A stretch of 64,000 nt of DNA from Actinomycetota bacterium. Lineage in GTDB: Bacteria; Actinomycetota; Actinomycetes; Actinomycetales; Dermatophilaceae. A program made the translations under genes and the position numbers. This document shows, piece by piece, positions 34,395-41,781 of this stretch. The stretch is from assembly GCA_020161845.1 (NCBI GenBank), contig JAIUNK010000005.1, positions 62,001 to 126,000 of the forward strand, given 5' to 3'. Positions within the stretch are counted from its first letter, which is position 1, and each line of letters begins with the position of its first letter. The notes below the pieces were generated by a model that did not search any database, was not told the origin of the DNA, and worked only from the letters and a program-made list of their open reading frames with translations.

Positions 34395-35264
34395 ATGTCC
34401 GATGTCTCCGACCTTCTGGCCGGTATCAATACCGCTGAGGTGACCCACGAGCAGATTCGTCTGCGCGGCCTCGACATCCACGTCCAGCTGCAGGGCGAGG
34501 GTCCCCCGCTGCTGCTCTACTCGGGCATCTTCGGCGAGGTCGATCTGTGGGAGCCGGTGCTGCCCTATCTCACCGGCTTCCGCACCATCGCCTTCGACCC
34601 GCCCGGCATCGGCAAGTCGCAGCTGCCCAAGTTGCCGATGAACATGTTCTCGCTCGCCGAACTCGGCACCCAGGTGCTCGACGTCTTCGGCATCAAGAAG
34701 GCGCACGTCCTGGGCGGGTCCTTCGGCGGTGCCGTCGCGCAGCAGATGGCGCTGATGCACCCGAACCACGTCGACCGGCTCGTGCTGGTCTCCACGTCCT
34801 TCGGTGGCTTCGCGTTGCCCGGCAGCATGCGCGCCTTCTACCACTTCAGCAACCCCAACAGCTACCGGCCGGATCGGTCCGACAAGGTCGCGGGCCCGAT
34901 GTTCGGCGGCCGGTTGCGGGAAGAGCCGCACCTGATGTCCGGCATGCATGTGAGCCGCCCGGCGAGCCTGCGGCACTTCCTCTACCGAGGCAGCGCGCTG
35001 TGGGCCTGGACGTCCCTGCCGTGGATGTGGGCCATCCGCCAACAGACCCTCATCGTCTGCGGCGACGACGACCCGGTGACGCGGCTGGCGAACCACAAGA
35101 TCATGGCCGCGATGATCCCGCACGCCCAGCTGCACGTCGTACCCGGCGGCGGGCACCTGATGCTGTTCGACAGCGCGGAGCGGGTCGGGCCGGTCATCGC
35201 CCGCTTCCTGCGCGAGGGGCACCCCAAGGAGGACCGCAACCGGGAGCGTTCCGGCAAGCAGTGA
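34395..35264 (+). CDS. Alpha/beta hydrolase, PhaZ (intracellular PHA depolymerase)-like
   Basis: The 289-residue soluble hydrolase has the nucleophile elbow GGSFGGAVAQQ, an acid in VCGDDDPVTRL and His in VPGGGHLML. The early IRLRGLDIHVQ and DPPGIGKSQLPKLPMNMFSLAELG resemble the intracellular depolymerase PhaZ of pseudomonads, and pha genes lie nearby. Hydrolysis of stored polyester or of CoA/ester intermediates is likely; other esterase roles remain possible. AAGGAGGAAGC precedes the ATG at 34395, a near-perfect ribosome site. It is divergent from the synthetase operon across site A. Confidence 0.8.
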   Translation: MSDVSDLLAGINTAEVTHEQIRLRGLDIHVQLQGEGPPLLLYSGIFGEVDLWEPVLPYLTGFRTIAFDPPGIGKSQLPKLPMNMFSLAELGTQVLDVFGIKKAHVLGGSFGGAVAQQMALMHPNHVDRLVLVSTSFGGFALPGSMRAFYHFSNPNSYRPDRSDKVAGPMFGGRLREEPHLMSGMHVSRPASLRHFLYRGSALWAWTSLPWMWAIRQQTLIVCGDDDPVTRLANHKIMAAMIPHAQLHVVPGGGHLMLFDSAERVGPVIARFLREGHPKEDRNRERSGKQ

Positions 35265-35277
35265 TCCCCGCCAGCAG

Positions 35278-35320
35278 ACGCGAAGGGGGCCGCCGATCGG
35301 ATCGGCGGCCCCCTTCGCGT
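35278..35320. terminator. Perfect 20-bp hairpin between convergent genes
   Basis: ACGCGAAGGGGGCCGCCGAT pairs fully with its complement at 35301-35320 across a 3-base loop (CGG). It starts 13 bases after the hydrolase stop and ends 22 bases before the ferredoxin stop, so it should serve both strands. Confidence 0.85.
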
Positions 35321-35342
35321 GTGGTGATTCTCGGGCCCTCCG

Positions 35343-35621
35343 TCACGGGGTGCCGAACTCGATCTCCAGGTCGCCCGATTCGATCGTGGCCTTGCACATC
35401 AGCCCGTAGCCGGCAGCGCGGTCCTCCGGCTCCAACGCGAACGACATGACGAAGCCCTGGTCGTAGTCTCCGGCCCGGACCTTCATCCGGCACTCGCCGC
35501 AGGCGCCGGACCGGCAGTTGTGCGGCGGGGCGAACCCGGCGTGCTCCAACGCCTCCAGGACGCTCTGGCCCGCCTCATAGGGGACCACTCGTCCGGACGG
35601 GTAGAGCACGATACGGGCCAC
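35343..35621 (-). CDS. 2Fe-2S ferredoxin (plant type)
   Basis: The protein of about 92 residues has the plant-type 2Fe-2S cluster motif: NCRSGACGECRMKV and a fourth Cys in GLMCKATIE. It is an electron carrier and has no reductase domain. It follows the diiron protein gene directly; the GTG at 35621 lies 16 bases inside that gene's end, with AGGCGAG upstream. The most likely job is to feed electrons to the diiron site. A reductase partner is not adjacent; PaaE or another reductase could serve. Confidence 0.82.
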   Translation of the reverse strand: MARIVLYPSGRVVPYEAGQSVLEALEHAGFAPPHNCRSGACGECRMKVRAGDYDQGFVMSFALEPEDRAAGYGLMCKATIESGDLEIEFGTP

Positions 35622-35634
35622 GCCGGCGCTCGCC

Positions 35635-36660
35635 TCAGAACACCGGGACGATATCGCTGATGTCGACATCGGTGACCTCTTGACCGGAGATGTCGACCTC
35701 GGGGATCGCGGGGAACGGAATGTCGTAGCGGTCCAGCACGCTCTTGAGATTGAGCATGGCCCGACGCCAGTTGCGCTTCTTGGCCTCGTACTCCGGCACC
35801 CCGAATCCGGCCTTGCGGCAGATCTCCTCGGCCTCGCGCTGGTTGCGGATGAAGTCCTCGGGCAGGTCCCAGAAGTCGGCCGGGGGCTCGAACAGCACGC
35901 ACGACAGGAACAGGTAACCGGCCCGGATCTGCTTGGTGATCAGGGCGTGGTCCTCCTTGGCGAGCTTGGGGTAGTCGCGCTCCATGAGGGTCAGGCAGAT
36001 GCCCATGTGCCGGCCCTCGTCGCGGCCGATCTTGCGGAACGCGTCCTGGAAGACCGGCTCGGTGCAGGCCGTGGCCAGCTGGTGGAAGATCGTCGCCGCG
36101 GCGATCTCACCCATCAGGAAGGAGCTGAACAACACCGCGAGGTTGTATTGCGGCAGGGCGACCTGGAAGCCCTCCCAGTAGCGGCCACCGTTGTAGAACA
36201 GCCAGCGGACGTTCTTCTGCAGGCGCTTGCCCAGCTCCGTGCGCGGCTCGTAGGTGAGCGGGTCGTTGTGGCCCAGCATGGCCTCGATCGAGCGGCGGCA
36301 CATCTGTTCGTGGATGCCCTCGTCGCGGGTGATGCTCATGAAGCACCGCCGGACCACGTCTTCCTCATGGTCGCTGTAGGCCTTGATGAGGGCCGATGCG
36401 AAGACCGGCGGGGCGGAGGCGTCGAAAACGGACAGCAGGGTCCACCAGTAGCCGATCGCCTCGCGCTCTTCCCAGCTGTAGTGCTCGGGCTTGAAGTCGC
36501 GCCAGGGCAGTTGCGCGGGATCCCACAGTTCCTTCTGCGCCGCCTGGTAGATCTCCTCCATCTTCATCGTGCCGGTGGGCCAGCTCAGCGGGTAGATATT
36601 GGGCTGGGCGGTCTCCGGCGGGAACTCCTGCAGATGCGCGATCTTCTCGTGTCGAGACAA
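35635..36660 (-). CDS. R2-like ferritin-fold diiron protein, putative oxygenase
   Basis: The 341-residue protein is mostly helical and has a carboxylate-bridged diiron pattern. Asp80 (SVFDASAP) is the likely first ligand, then E114-x-x-H117 (RDEGIHEQ), E185 (LMGEIAAAT) and E215-x-x-H218 (RDEGRHMG). The order and spacing resemble ribonucleotide-reductase R2 and related oxidases. It lacks the other marks of class I R2 and has no NrdA partner. Its neighbour is a ferredoxin, and candidate operator site B is 107 bases upstream. A hydroxylase, desaturase or epoxidase acting on an acyl-CoA or aromatic substrate is plausible. I do not recognise the exact family. Confidence 0.7.
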   Translation of the reverse strand: MSRHEKIAHLQEFPPETAQPNIYPLSWPTGTMKMEEIYQAAQKELWDPAQLPWRDFKPEHYSWEEREAIGYWWTLLSVFDASAPPVFASALIKAYSDHEEDVVRRCFMSITRDEGIHEQMCRRSIEAMLGHNDPLTYEPRTELGKRLQKNVRWLFYNGGRYWEGFQVALPQYNLAVLFSSFLMGEIAAATIFHQLATACTEPVFQDAFRKIGRDEGRHMGICLTLMERDYPKLAKEDHALITKQIRAGYLFLSCVLFEPPADFWDLPEDFIRNQREAEEICRKAGFGVPEYEAKKRNWRRAMLNLKSVLDRYDIPFPAIPEVDISGQEVTDVDISDIVPVF

Positions 36661-36767
36661 GGTGATCTCCTGTTCCGTAGGCGCGGGATGCGAGACCGCG
36701 ACCTGGCCTGGATGCGGGACGGCTGGGGTGGCTGCCGTGCGGACCCCGCGCGGCTCACGTCCACTCT

Positions 36768-36788
36768 ATTACTGAATCAACGTTCGGT
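36768..36788 (-). promoter_or_regulatory. Candidate TetR operator (site B), upstream of the diiron gene
   Basis: On the minus strand it reads ACCGAACG-TTGATT-CAGTAAT, with TTA on its left flank. It lies in the 175-base gap between paaR and the diiron gene, 107 bases before the latter. No clear -10 abuts it, unlike sites A, C and D. Confidence 0.55.
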
Positions 36789-36835
36789 TAAGAGGCTGGG
36801 GAAGTCCAGTTGTGCCGGGTCCGGTGCCGGCGCGC

Positions 36836-37552
36836 CTATTCGCCGACGGCGCTCCCGCGGCGCGAGGCGCCGGCGGGCGAGGCGCCGGCGGGCGAGGCGC
36901 CGGCGGGCGAGGCCTCGCCGGGTTGCACGAGCGCGCGGCCGCCGGCCGCTGAGGCGATGCCGGCGAAGGCGATCGTCTTGATGTTGGCGGCCAGATCCTC
37001 GACGCGGTCGCCGCGGCGGGGCTTGTACCACTCCACGACCGAGTTGACCATGCCGAACACCAATCGCGCGGTCACGGCCGGGTCGATGTCGTCGCGCAGA
37101 TAGCCCTCGTCGCGGGCCTGGGCCACCAGGACGGTGACATGCCGATCGAACTCGCGGCGCCGGGTCAGCGCCTGCCGCTCGGCGCGGGTGTTGCCGCGGA
37201 TCCGCAGCAACAGCGTGACGAACGGCAGTTCGTGCACCAGCAGCAGGCTCGCCCGATAGACCAGCTCCTCGAGCCGGTGGAAGGCCGACCCGGGCACCTC
37301 GTCCACCTCGTGCAGCAGCGCGAAGAGGGCATCGAGGGCCCGGTCGGTGGCCAGCGTGAGCAGCTGTTCTTTGCTCTCCACGTGGTGGTAGATGGCCGAC
37401 TTGCTGATGCCCAGCTCGTGCGAGAGGTCCTCCATGGCGGTGCCGTCGTACCCGCGCTCGTTGAAGACCCGCACCGCCCCTTGGAGCACCGATTCCAGGT
37501 CGTGCCCCGGTCGCCCTCGGCGGGTCCGGGCAGGTGCGGTTTGGGTGACCAT
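36836..37552 (-). CDS. paaR: TetR-family regulator, probably PaaR
   Basis: The 238-residue repressor has a TetR HTH at about residues 18-62 (VFNERGYDGTAMEDLSHELG, then ISKSAIYHHVESKEQLL). The helical core that follows (RASLLLVHELPFVTLLLRIRG) resembles actinobacterial PaaR, which is inactivated by phenylacetyl-CoA. It lies next to paaE on the same strand, and PaaR-like sites precede the neighbouring operons. The C-tail has PAGAS pentapeptides coded by 15-bp repeats. The ATG at 37552 lacks a ribosome site, and TAAATA lies 9 bases before it, so the message may be leaderless. Confidence 0.8.
   Translation of the reverse strand: MVTQTAPARTRRGRPGHDLESVLQGAVRVFNERGYDGTAMEDLSHELGISKSAIYHHVESKEQLLTLATDRALDALFALLHEVDEVPGSAFHRLEELVYRASLLLVHELPFVTLLLRIRGNTRAERQALTRRREFDRHVTVLVAQARDEGYLRDDIDPAVTARLVFGMVNSVVEWYKPRRGDRVEDLAANIKTIAFAGIASAAGGRALVQPGEASPAGASPAGASPAGASRRGSAVGE
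36862..36921. repeat. 15-bp in-frame tandem repeat in the paaR tail
   Basis: Three perfect copies of GCGAGGCGCCGGCGG (36862-36906) and one altered copy (36907-36921) code the pentapeptide series at the C-terminus. Slippage could change tail length between strains. Confidence 0.8.
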
Positions 37553-37587
37553 ATCGTCAGTATTTATCCCACCTGCCGGGGATGCGC

Positions 37588-37618
37588 CATGCGGTGCGGG
37601 TGTGACCCGCACCGCATG
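37588..37618. terminator. Perfect 14-bp hairpin between paaE and paaR
   Basis: CATGCGGTGCGGGT pairs fully with ACCCGCACCGCATG over a 3-base loop. It is the third hairpin downstream of paaE and lies 36 bases before the paaR start, so it may insulate paaR from read-through. Confidence 0.7.
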
Positions 37619-37624
37619 CGTGAT

Positions 37625-37647
37625 GAGCTGGGGGTTCACCCCAGCTC
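37625..37647 (-). terminator. Second hairpin downstream of paaE
   Basis: GAGCTGGGG pairs with CCCCAGCTC across 5 bases, immediately next to the 37588-37618 hairpin. Confidence 0.6.
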
Positions 37648-37650
37648 GCC

Positions 37651-37682
37651 CGCGATCCGAACGGAGTGTCGACCGGATCGCG
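37651..37682 (-). terminator. First hairpin downstream of paaE
   Basis: CGCGATCCG pairs with CGGATCGCG across 14 bases, beginning 6 bases after the paaE stop. It is one of three stacked stem-loops in this 136-base gap. Confidence 0.6.
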
Positions 37683-37688
37683 GCACGA

Positions 37689-38879
37689 TCAGGCGTCGAA
37701 GTTGACGACGACCTTGTCGGTGGTGGGATGCGCCTGGCAGGTCAGGATGTAGCCCTTGGCGATCTCGTCCGCCTCGAGCGCGTAGTTCTCGTCCATGTCC
37801 ACCTCGCCGGAGACGAGCTTGGCCCGACAGGTGCCGCACACTCCGCCGGCGCAGGCGAACGGCACGTCCGGACGGCTGCGCAGCGCCGCGTTGAGCACCG
37901 ACTCCCGGGCGGCCTTGGGGCTGGCCACCTCGCCCTCAAGCCCGTCCAGGGTGAACGTGATCTCGAAGTTCTCCCCGGTGGGGTCGACCACGACGGGGCG
38001 GCCGGTGTTTCCGGCGCTGGCCTCACCCGGCTTGCCGGTGCTGAACAGCTCGTAGCGCACCTTGTCCGCTGCCACGCCCAGCTCGCCGAGCCGGTCGCGA
38101 ATGAGCTGGACCAGGTCATAAGGGCCGCACAGGAACCACTCGTCGACGACCTCGGGCCGGAACACCGTGCCGAACATCGTGTCGATCTTGTCGGCGTCCA
38201 GGCGCCCGGTGTGGGCCGGGCTGAGCCGCTGCTCGCGGGAGAGCAGGTGGTGCACCGCCAGCCGGGCCGGGTAGCGGTCCTTGAGGTCGGCGATGTCGTC
38301 GACGAACATCACGTCGAGGGCCACCCGGTTGGAGTAAACCAGGTTCACGTAGGCCTGCGGGTTGTCCGCCAGCAGTTGCTTGACGATGGACATGATCGGG
38401 GTGATCCCCGAGCCGGCCGCGAAGGCGACGTAGCGGGCCAGGCCCGTCCCCGCCTCCTTGGAGATCTGCTCGGGGTCGTTCAGCGCCGTCATCCGGTGCT
38501 TGGAAATGAAGGCACCGCTCGGGCTCATCACGTCGATCACGGTGCCCGGCTTGAGGTTGTCGTTCGCCCAGTTGGAGAACAGACCGCCGAGGTCCCGCTT
38601 GATGGCGATCTTGATCTCCCCCGGCGTCGGGGTCGCGCACAGCGAGTAGCTACGGCGTACCTCCTTGCCGTCGAGCTCCGTGCGCAGCGCGACGTACTGG
38701 CCACTCACGTAGTCGAAGTCGCCCGAGAGCTCGGCGGGCACCGCGAAGGTGACCTCGATCGCCTTATCGGTCAGATGGCGAACGCCGGAGACGGTCAGGG
38801 GGTGGAAACGAGCCCGGCGCGAGGAGGCGCCCTCGTCGGCCTCGGGGCTGGTCTGCGGGGATGTGTCGACGTCGGTCAT
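37689..38879 (-). CDS. paaE: Phenylacetyl-CoA epoxidase reductase PaaE
   Basis: The 396-residue NADPH reductase passes electrons to the PaaABC epoxidase. The N-terminal FAD domain carries RRSYSLCATP and the pyridine-nucleotide domain GSGITPIMSIVKQLL and FLCGPYDLVQ. A C-terminal plant-type 2Fe-2S domain has CAGGVCGTCRAKL and a fourth Cys in YILTCQAHP. The ATG at 38879 overlaps the paaD stop. The acidic/Ser-rich first 30 residues are not part of the fold. It ends the paaABCDE operon and is followed by three hairpins. Confidence 0.93.
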   Translation of the reverse strand: MTDVDTSPQTSPEADEGASSRRARFHPLTVSGVRHLTDKAIEVTFAVPAELSGDFDYVSGQYVALRTELDGKEVRRSYSLCATPTPGEIKIAIKRDLGGLFSNWANDNLKPGTVIDVMSPSGAFISKHRMTALNDPEQISKEAGTGLARYVAFAAGSGITPIMSIVKQLLADNPQAYVNLVYSNRVALDVMFVDDIADLKDRYPARLAVHHLLSREQRLSPAHTGRLDADKIDTMFGTVFRPEVVDEWFLCGPYDLVQLIRDRLGELGVAADKVRYELFSTGKPGEASAGNTGRPVVVDPTGENFEITFTLDGLEGEVASPKAARESVLNAALRSRPDVPFACAGGVCGTCRAKLVSGEVDMDENYALEADEIAKGYILTCQAHPTTDKVVVNFDA

Positions 38880-39421
38880 CAGTGCACCTTGAAGTAGTCG
38901 AAGGGCTCCAGGCAGTCCTGGCACACATACATGGCCTTGCACGCGGTCGACCCGAAGCGGGCCATCTCGCGGGTGTTCAGGGAATGGCAGCGGGGGCACT
39001 TCACGGCCAGGGACAGCCGTGCCGAGGTGCGGTTATGGCCTACGGCGGCCCGACCCGTCGGCGGCGCGATGCCGTAGTCGGCGAGCTTGGCCTTGCCGAC
39101 CTCGGTCATCCAGTCGGTGGTCCACGCGGGGGAAAGCACGAGCCGCACCTCGACCTGCGGATAACCGGCCTCGGTGAGGACCGCCGCCACGTCGTCGCGC
39201 AACACCCCCATCGCCGGGCAGCCGGAGTACGTCGGGGTCAGCTCGACGACGGCGTGGCCCTCGTCGGTGACCGTCGCGGACCGCAGGATGCCCAGATCCT
39301 CGATGGTCACGACGGGCACCTCGGGGTCGACGACGGTCGCGGCCAGGTCCCAGACCCGGGCGGCGGCCGGGTCGGCGGGCCGCAGTGCGGCGCCGTCGAC
39401 CGGACCCGCCGGGGCCTGCAT
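38879..39421 (-). CDS. paaD: Phenylacetyl-CoA epoxidase assembly protein PaaD
   Basis: The 180-residue MIP18/DUF59 protein is thought to help insert iron into the epoxidase. The DUF59 core is VVDPEVPVVTIEDLGILRS and TPTYSGCPAMGVLRDDV. A C-terminal zinc-ribbon type segment (CPRCHSLNTREMARFGSTAC, then CQDCLEPFDYFK) is typical of PaaD. It is joined to paaC and paaE by ATGA overlaps on both sides. Confidence 0.92.
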   Translation of the reverse strand: MQAPAGPVDGAALRPADPAAARVWDLAATVVDPEVPVVTIEDLGILRSATVTDEGHAVVELTPTYSGCPAMGVLRDDVAAVLTEAGYPQVEVRLVLSPAWTTDWMTEVGKAKLADYGIAPPTGRAAVGHNRTSARLSLAVKCPRCHSLNTREMARFGSTACKAMYVCQDCLEPFDYFKVH

Positions 39422-40248
39422 CACCACTCCGCCCCGGGGAACTTCCTGGCCAGGCTCTGCATTTCGGCCAGGATGTAGCCCAAGGTCTCGCGATGCTGAC
39501 CGCGCCGCCCGCCGGTGCGCGCCGTCTTGGACGTCGGCACCGCCAGGCTCGACTCCGTGATCGCCTGGCGCAGTCCGGCGTCGACGCGGGAGCGCAGGGT
39601 GGAGGGCCGCACGGCCACGCCCTCGAGCCGGTCGATCAGCTCGTCGTCCTCGAACAGCTCGTCGAGGTAGGGCCAGACGGCGTCCAGACCGGCCTGCATG
39701 CGCCGGTGCGACTCGTCGGTGCCGATGCCCAGCCGCAACGCCCACTGCCAGGCGTGGTCGACGTGATATTCGACCTCCTTGACCGCCTTCGCGGCAATGG
39801 CGGCGAGCGTCTCGTCGCTGGACTTGGCCAGCTCGGTGTAGAGGCACTCGGCATAGATGCTGAACAGCAGCTGGCGGGCGATGGTCTGCCCGAAGTCACC
39901 GTTCTCGACCTGCACCAGGTGGCAGCAGGTGAACTCGTGCTCGTCGCGGAAGTAGGCCAGGTCGTCCTCGCTCTTGCCCCAGGCCGTCCCGGCGTAGGTG
40001 TATAGCGTCCGGGCGTGTCCGAGCAGGTCCAGGGCGATATTGCCCAGGGCGATGTCCTCTTCCATCTCCGGCGCCCGGGAGATCCACCAGCCGAGCTGCT
40101 GGGACAGGATCAGCGAGTCGTCGGCGAGCCGCACGGCGTAGCGAGCGACATCTTCGGATGCCTGCAGGCCCGCGGCCTGGATGTCCTCGGCGGTGAGCGC
40201 CTTGCCGGAGCTGATCCTGGTGGCGCTGTCGAAGCCTCCGATGCTCAC
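39421..40248 (-). CDS. paaC: Phenylacetyl-CoA epoxidase structural subunit PaaC
   Basis: The 275-residue ferritin-fold subunit pairs with PaaA in the epoxidase complex but has no functional metal site. Typical segments are LADDSLILSQQLGWWISRAP, IALGNIALDLLGHARTLY and YHVDHAWQWALRLGIGTDES. It starts in an ATGA overlap with paaB and ends in one with paaD. The segment EVEYHVDHAWQW is a strong family mark. Confidence 0.93.
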   Translation of the reverse strand: MSIGGFDSATRISSGKALTAEDIQAAGLQASEDVARYAVRLADDSLILSQQLGWWISRAPEMEEDIALGNIALDLLGHARTLYTYAGTAWGKSEDDLAYFRDEHEFTCCHLVQVENGDFGQTIARQLLFSIYAECLYTELAKSSDETLAAIAAKAVKEVEYHVDHAWQWALRLGIGTDESHRRMQAGLDAVWPYLDELFEDDELIDRLEGVAVRPSTLRSRVDAGLRQAITESSLAVPTSKTARTGGRRGQHRETLGYILAEMQSLARKFPGAEW

Positions 40249-40589
40249 AGGTGAGGCACCCCCTCACTCTGTGTGTAGTAGGTCGCGTGGCGGTAGTACT
40301 TGCCCTGCGGCGACTCGAAGAACGCGCCCTTGGCGTCAGGGTCGGAGGTGGTGATGGCCTCGGCCGGCACCACCCAGACGGAGACGCCCTCGTTGCGGCG
40401 CGTGTAGAGGTCCCTGGCGTTGCGGACCGCCATCGCGGCGTCGGGGGCGTGGATCGACCCGGCGTGCACATGGGCCAATCCGCGCGAGGCCCGGACGAAG
40501 ACTTCCCACAGCGGCCACAGCGGCTTCGAACCACCCTGCTGGGCGTCCTGCGGCTGGCCCGCGTCAGGGCCGGCGGTGTTCTCGCTCAT
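40245..40589 (-). CDS. paaB: Phenylacetyl-CoA epoxidase subunit PaaB
   Basis: The 114-residue small subunit bridges the PaaAC dimers. The family segments PLWEVFVRASRGLAHVHAGS, HAPDAAMAVRNARDLYTRR and SVWVVPAEAITTSDP are clear. The first 20 residues are a Gln/Gly/Asp-rich lead. It begins 30 bases after paaA and overlaps paaC by ATGA. PaaB is needed for activity of the complex. Confidence 0.94.
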   Translation of the reverse strand: MSENTAGPDAGQPQDAQQGGSKPLWPLWEVFVRASRGLAHVHAGSIHAPDAAMAVRNARDLYTRRNEGVSVWVVPAEAITTSDPDAKGAFFESPQGKYYRHATYYTQSEGVPHL

Positions 40590-40619
40590 GTCGTCTCTTC
40601 TCCCTGAGTTCCGGCTGGA

Positions 40620-41639
40620 TCAGACGTGCTTGACGGCGGCGGAGGTCCGGTCGGTCACCTTCTGCTCGTACGCCGCAGCGGCCTCGCGGACCCAGGCCCC
40701 GTCCTCGTGGGCCTTGATCCGGTGCCGCATCCGCTGGTCGTTGCAGGGACCGTTGCCCGCGACGACGGCCTTGAACTCCGCCCAGTCGAGGTCGCCGTAG
40801 TCGTAATGCCCGCGCTCCTCGTTCCACTTCAGGTCGGGGTCGGGCAGGGTCAGCCCGAGCGCCTGCGCCTGCGGGACGATCATGTCGACGAACCGCTGGC
40901 GCAGCTCGTCGTTGGAGAACCGCTTGATCTTCCAGTCCATCGACTGCTGGCTGTGCGGGCTGTCCGCATCCGGGGGCCCGAACATCTGCAGGGCCGGGCC
41001 GTAGAAGCGGTCCACCGCTTCCTGGGCCATCTGCTTCTGCTCCGGGGTGCCGTGCGAGAGCGAGTAGAGGATCTCCCAGCCCTGCCGCTGGTGGAAGCTC
41101 TCCTCCTTGCAGACCCGCACCATCGCGCGTCCGTACGGGCCGTAGCTGCAGCGGCACAGCGGCACCTGGTTGCAGATGGCCGCGCCGTCGACCAGCCAGC
41201 CGATCGCGCCGACGTCGGCCCACGAGACGGCCGGGTAGTTGAAGATCGAGGAGTACTTCGCCTTGCCGGTCAGCAGCTGCTCGTTGAGTTCGTCGCGGTG
41301 CGTGCCGAGGGTCTCGGCCGCGGAGTACAGGTAGAGCCCGTGCCCGGCCTCGTCCTGCACCTTGGCGATGAGGATCGACTTGCGCTTGAGCGAGGGCGCC
41401 CGGCTGATCCAGTTGCCCTCGGGCTGCATGCCGATGATCTCGGAGTGGGCGTGCTGGCTGATCTGCCGGGTGAGCGTCTTGCGGTAGGCGGCCGGCATCC
41501 AGTCGCGCGGCTCGATCCGCGAGTCGTCGCTGATCAGCTGGTCGAAGTGCGCCTGCTCGGCGCTGGTGTCGGCGGCGTCGGCTCCGGTCCCGTCGGGGAG
41601 GTCCGGGACCGCGCGCAGCGGGGTGGGGTTCTGGGTCAT
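40620..41639 (-). CDS. paaA: Phenylacetyl-CoA epoxidase catalytic subunit PaaA
   Basis: The 339-residue diiron subunit epoxidises the ring of phenylacetyl-CoA, the first committed step. Ligands lie in [13 protein letters not shown] (E-x-x-H) and [15 protein letters not shown] (second E-x-x-H). [20 protein letters not shown] and [15 protein letters not shown] are signature segments. The ATG at 41639 has AAAGGTGA upstream; a longer frame to 41693 is not needed. Site C lies 57 bases upstream with a -10-like TATTAT, so repression by PaaR is expected. It heads paaABCDE. Confidence 0.95.
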   Translation of the reverse strand: MTQNPTPLRAVPDLPDGTGADAADTSAEQAHFDQLISDDSRIEPRDWMPAAYRKTLTRQISQHAHSEIIGMQPEGNWISRAPSLKRKSILIAKVQDEAGHGLYLYSAAETLGTHRDELNEQLLTGKAKYSSIFNYPAVSWADVGAIGWLVDGAAICNQVPLCRCSYGPYGRAMVRVCKEESFHQRQGWEILYSLSHGTPEQKQMAQEAVDRFYGPALQMFGPPDADSPHSQQSMDWKIKRFSNDELRQRFVDMIVPQAQALGLTLPDPDLKWNEERGHYDYGDLDWAEFKAVVAGNGPCNDQRMRHRIKAHEDGAWVREAAAAYEQKVTDRTSAAVKHV

Positions 41640-41696
41640 GGCGTCACCTTTCGGGTCACGGGCCAGGCGCCTGGTCGCGCCCATCTGATCCACTCA

Positions 41697-41722
41697 ATTA
41701 CCGAACGTTTGGTCTGATAATA
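41697..41722 (-). promoter_or_regulatory. paaA promoter with PaaR-like operator (site C)
   Basis: On the minus strand TATTAT (41717-41722) is followed after 3 bases by ACCAAACG-TT-CGGTAAT (41697-41713). The inner 14 bases are an almost perfect dyad (ACCGAACGTTTGGT on the plus strand). It has a 2-base spacer where sites A, B, D and E have 6. A repressor here would cover the transcription start. Confidence 0.65.
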
Positions 41723-41728
41723 CGGTGT

Positions 41729-41754
41729 GCCGGGGCCTCCGCAGAAGCCCCGGC
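41729..41754 (-). terminator. Hairpin after paaZ
   Basis: GCCGGGGC pairs with GCCCCGGC across a 10-base loop, 27 bases beyond the paaZ stop and just upstream of the paaA promoter. It should end the paaJ-paaH-paaZ transcript. Confidence 0.65.
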
Positions 41755-41781
41755 CCGGCCGCTTGGCGATGTCTCTCGACG

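Noticed and set aside
35635-36660. Ribonucleotide reductase R2 (nrdB/nrdF)
   Set aside because: The diiron pattern is similar, but there is no NrdA/NrdE partner and the neighbour is a ferredoxin, as expected for an oxygenase.
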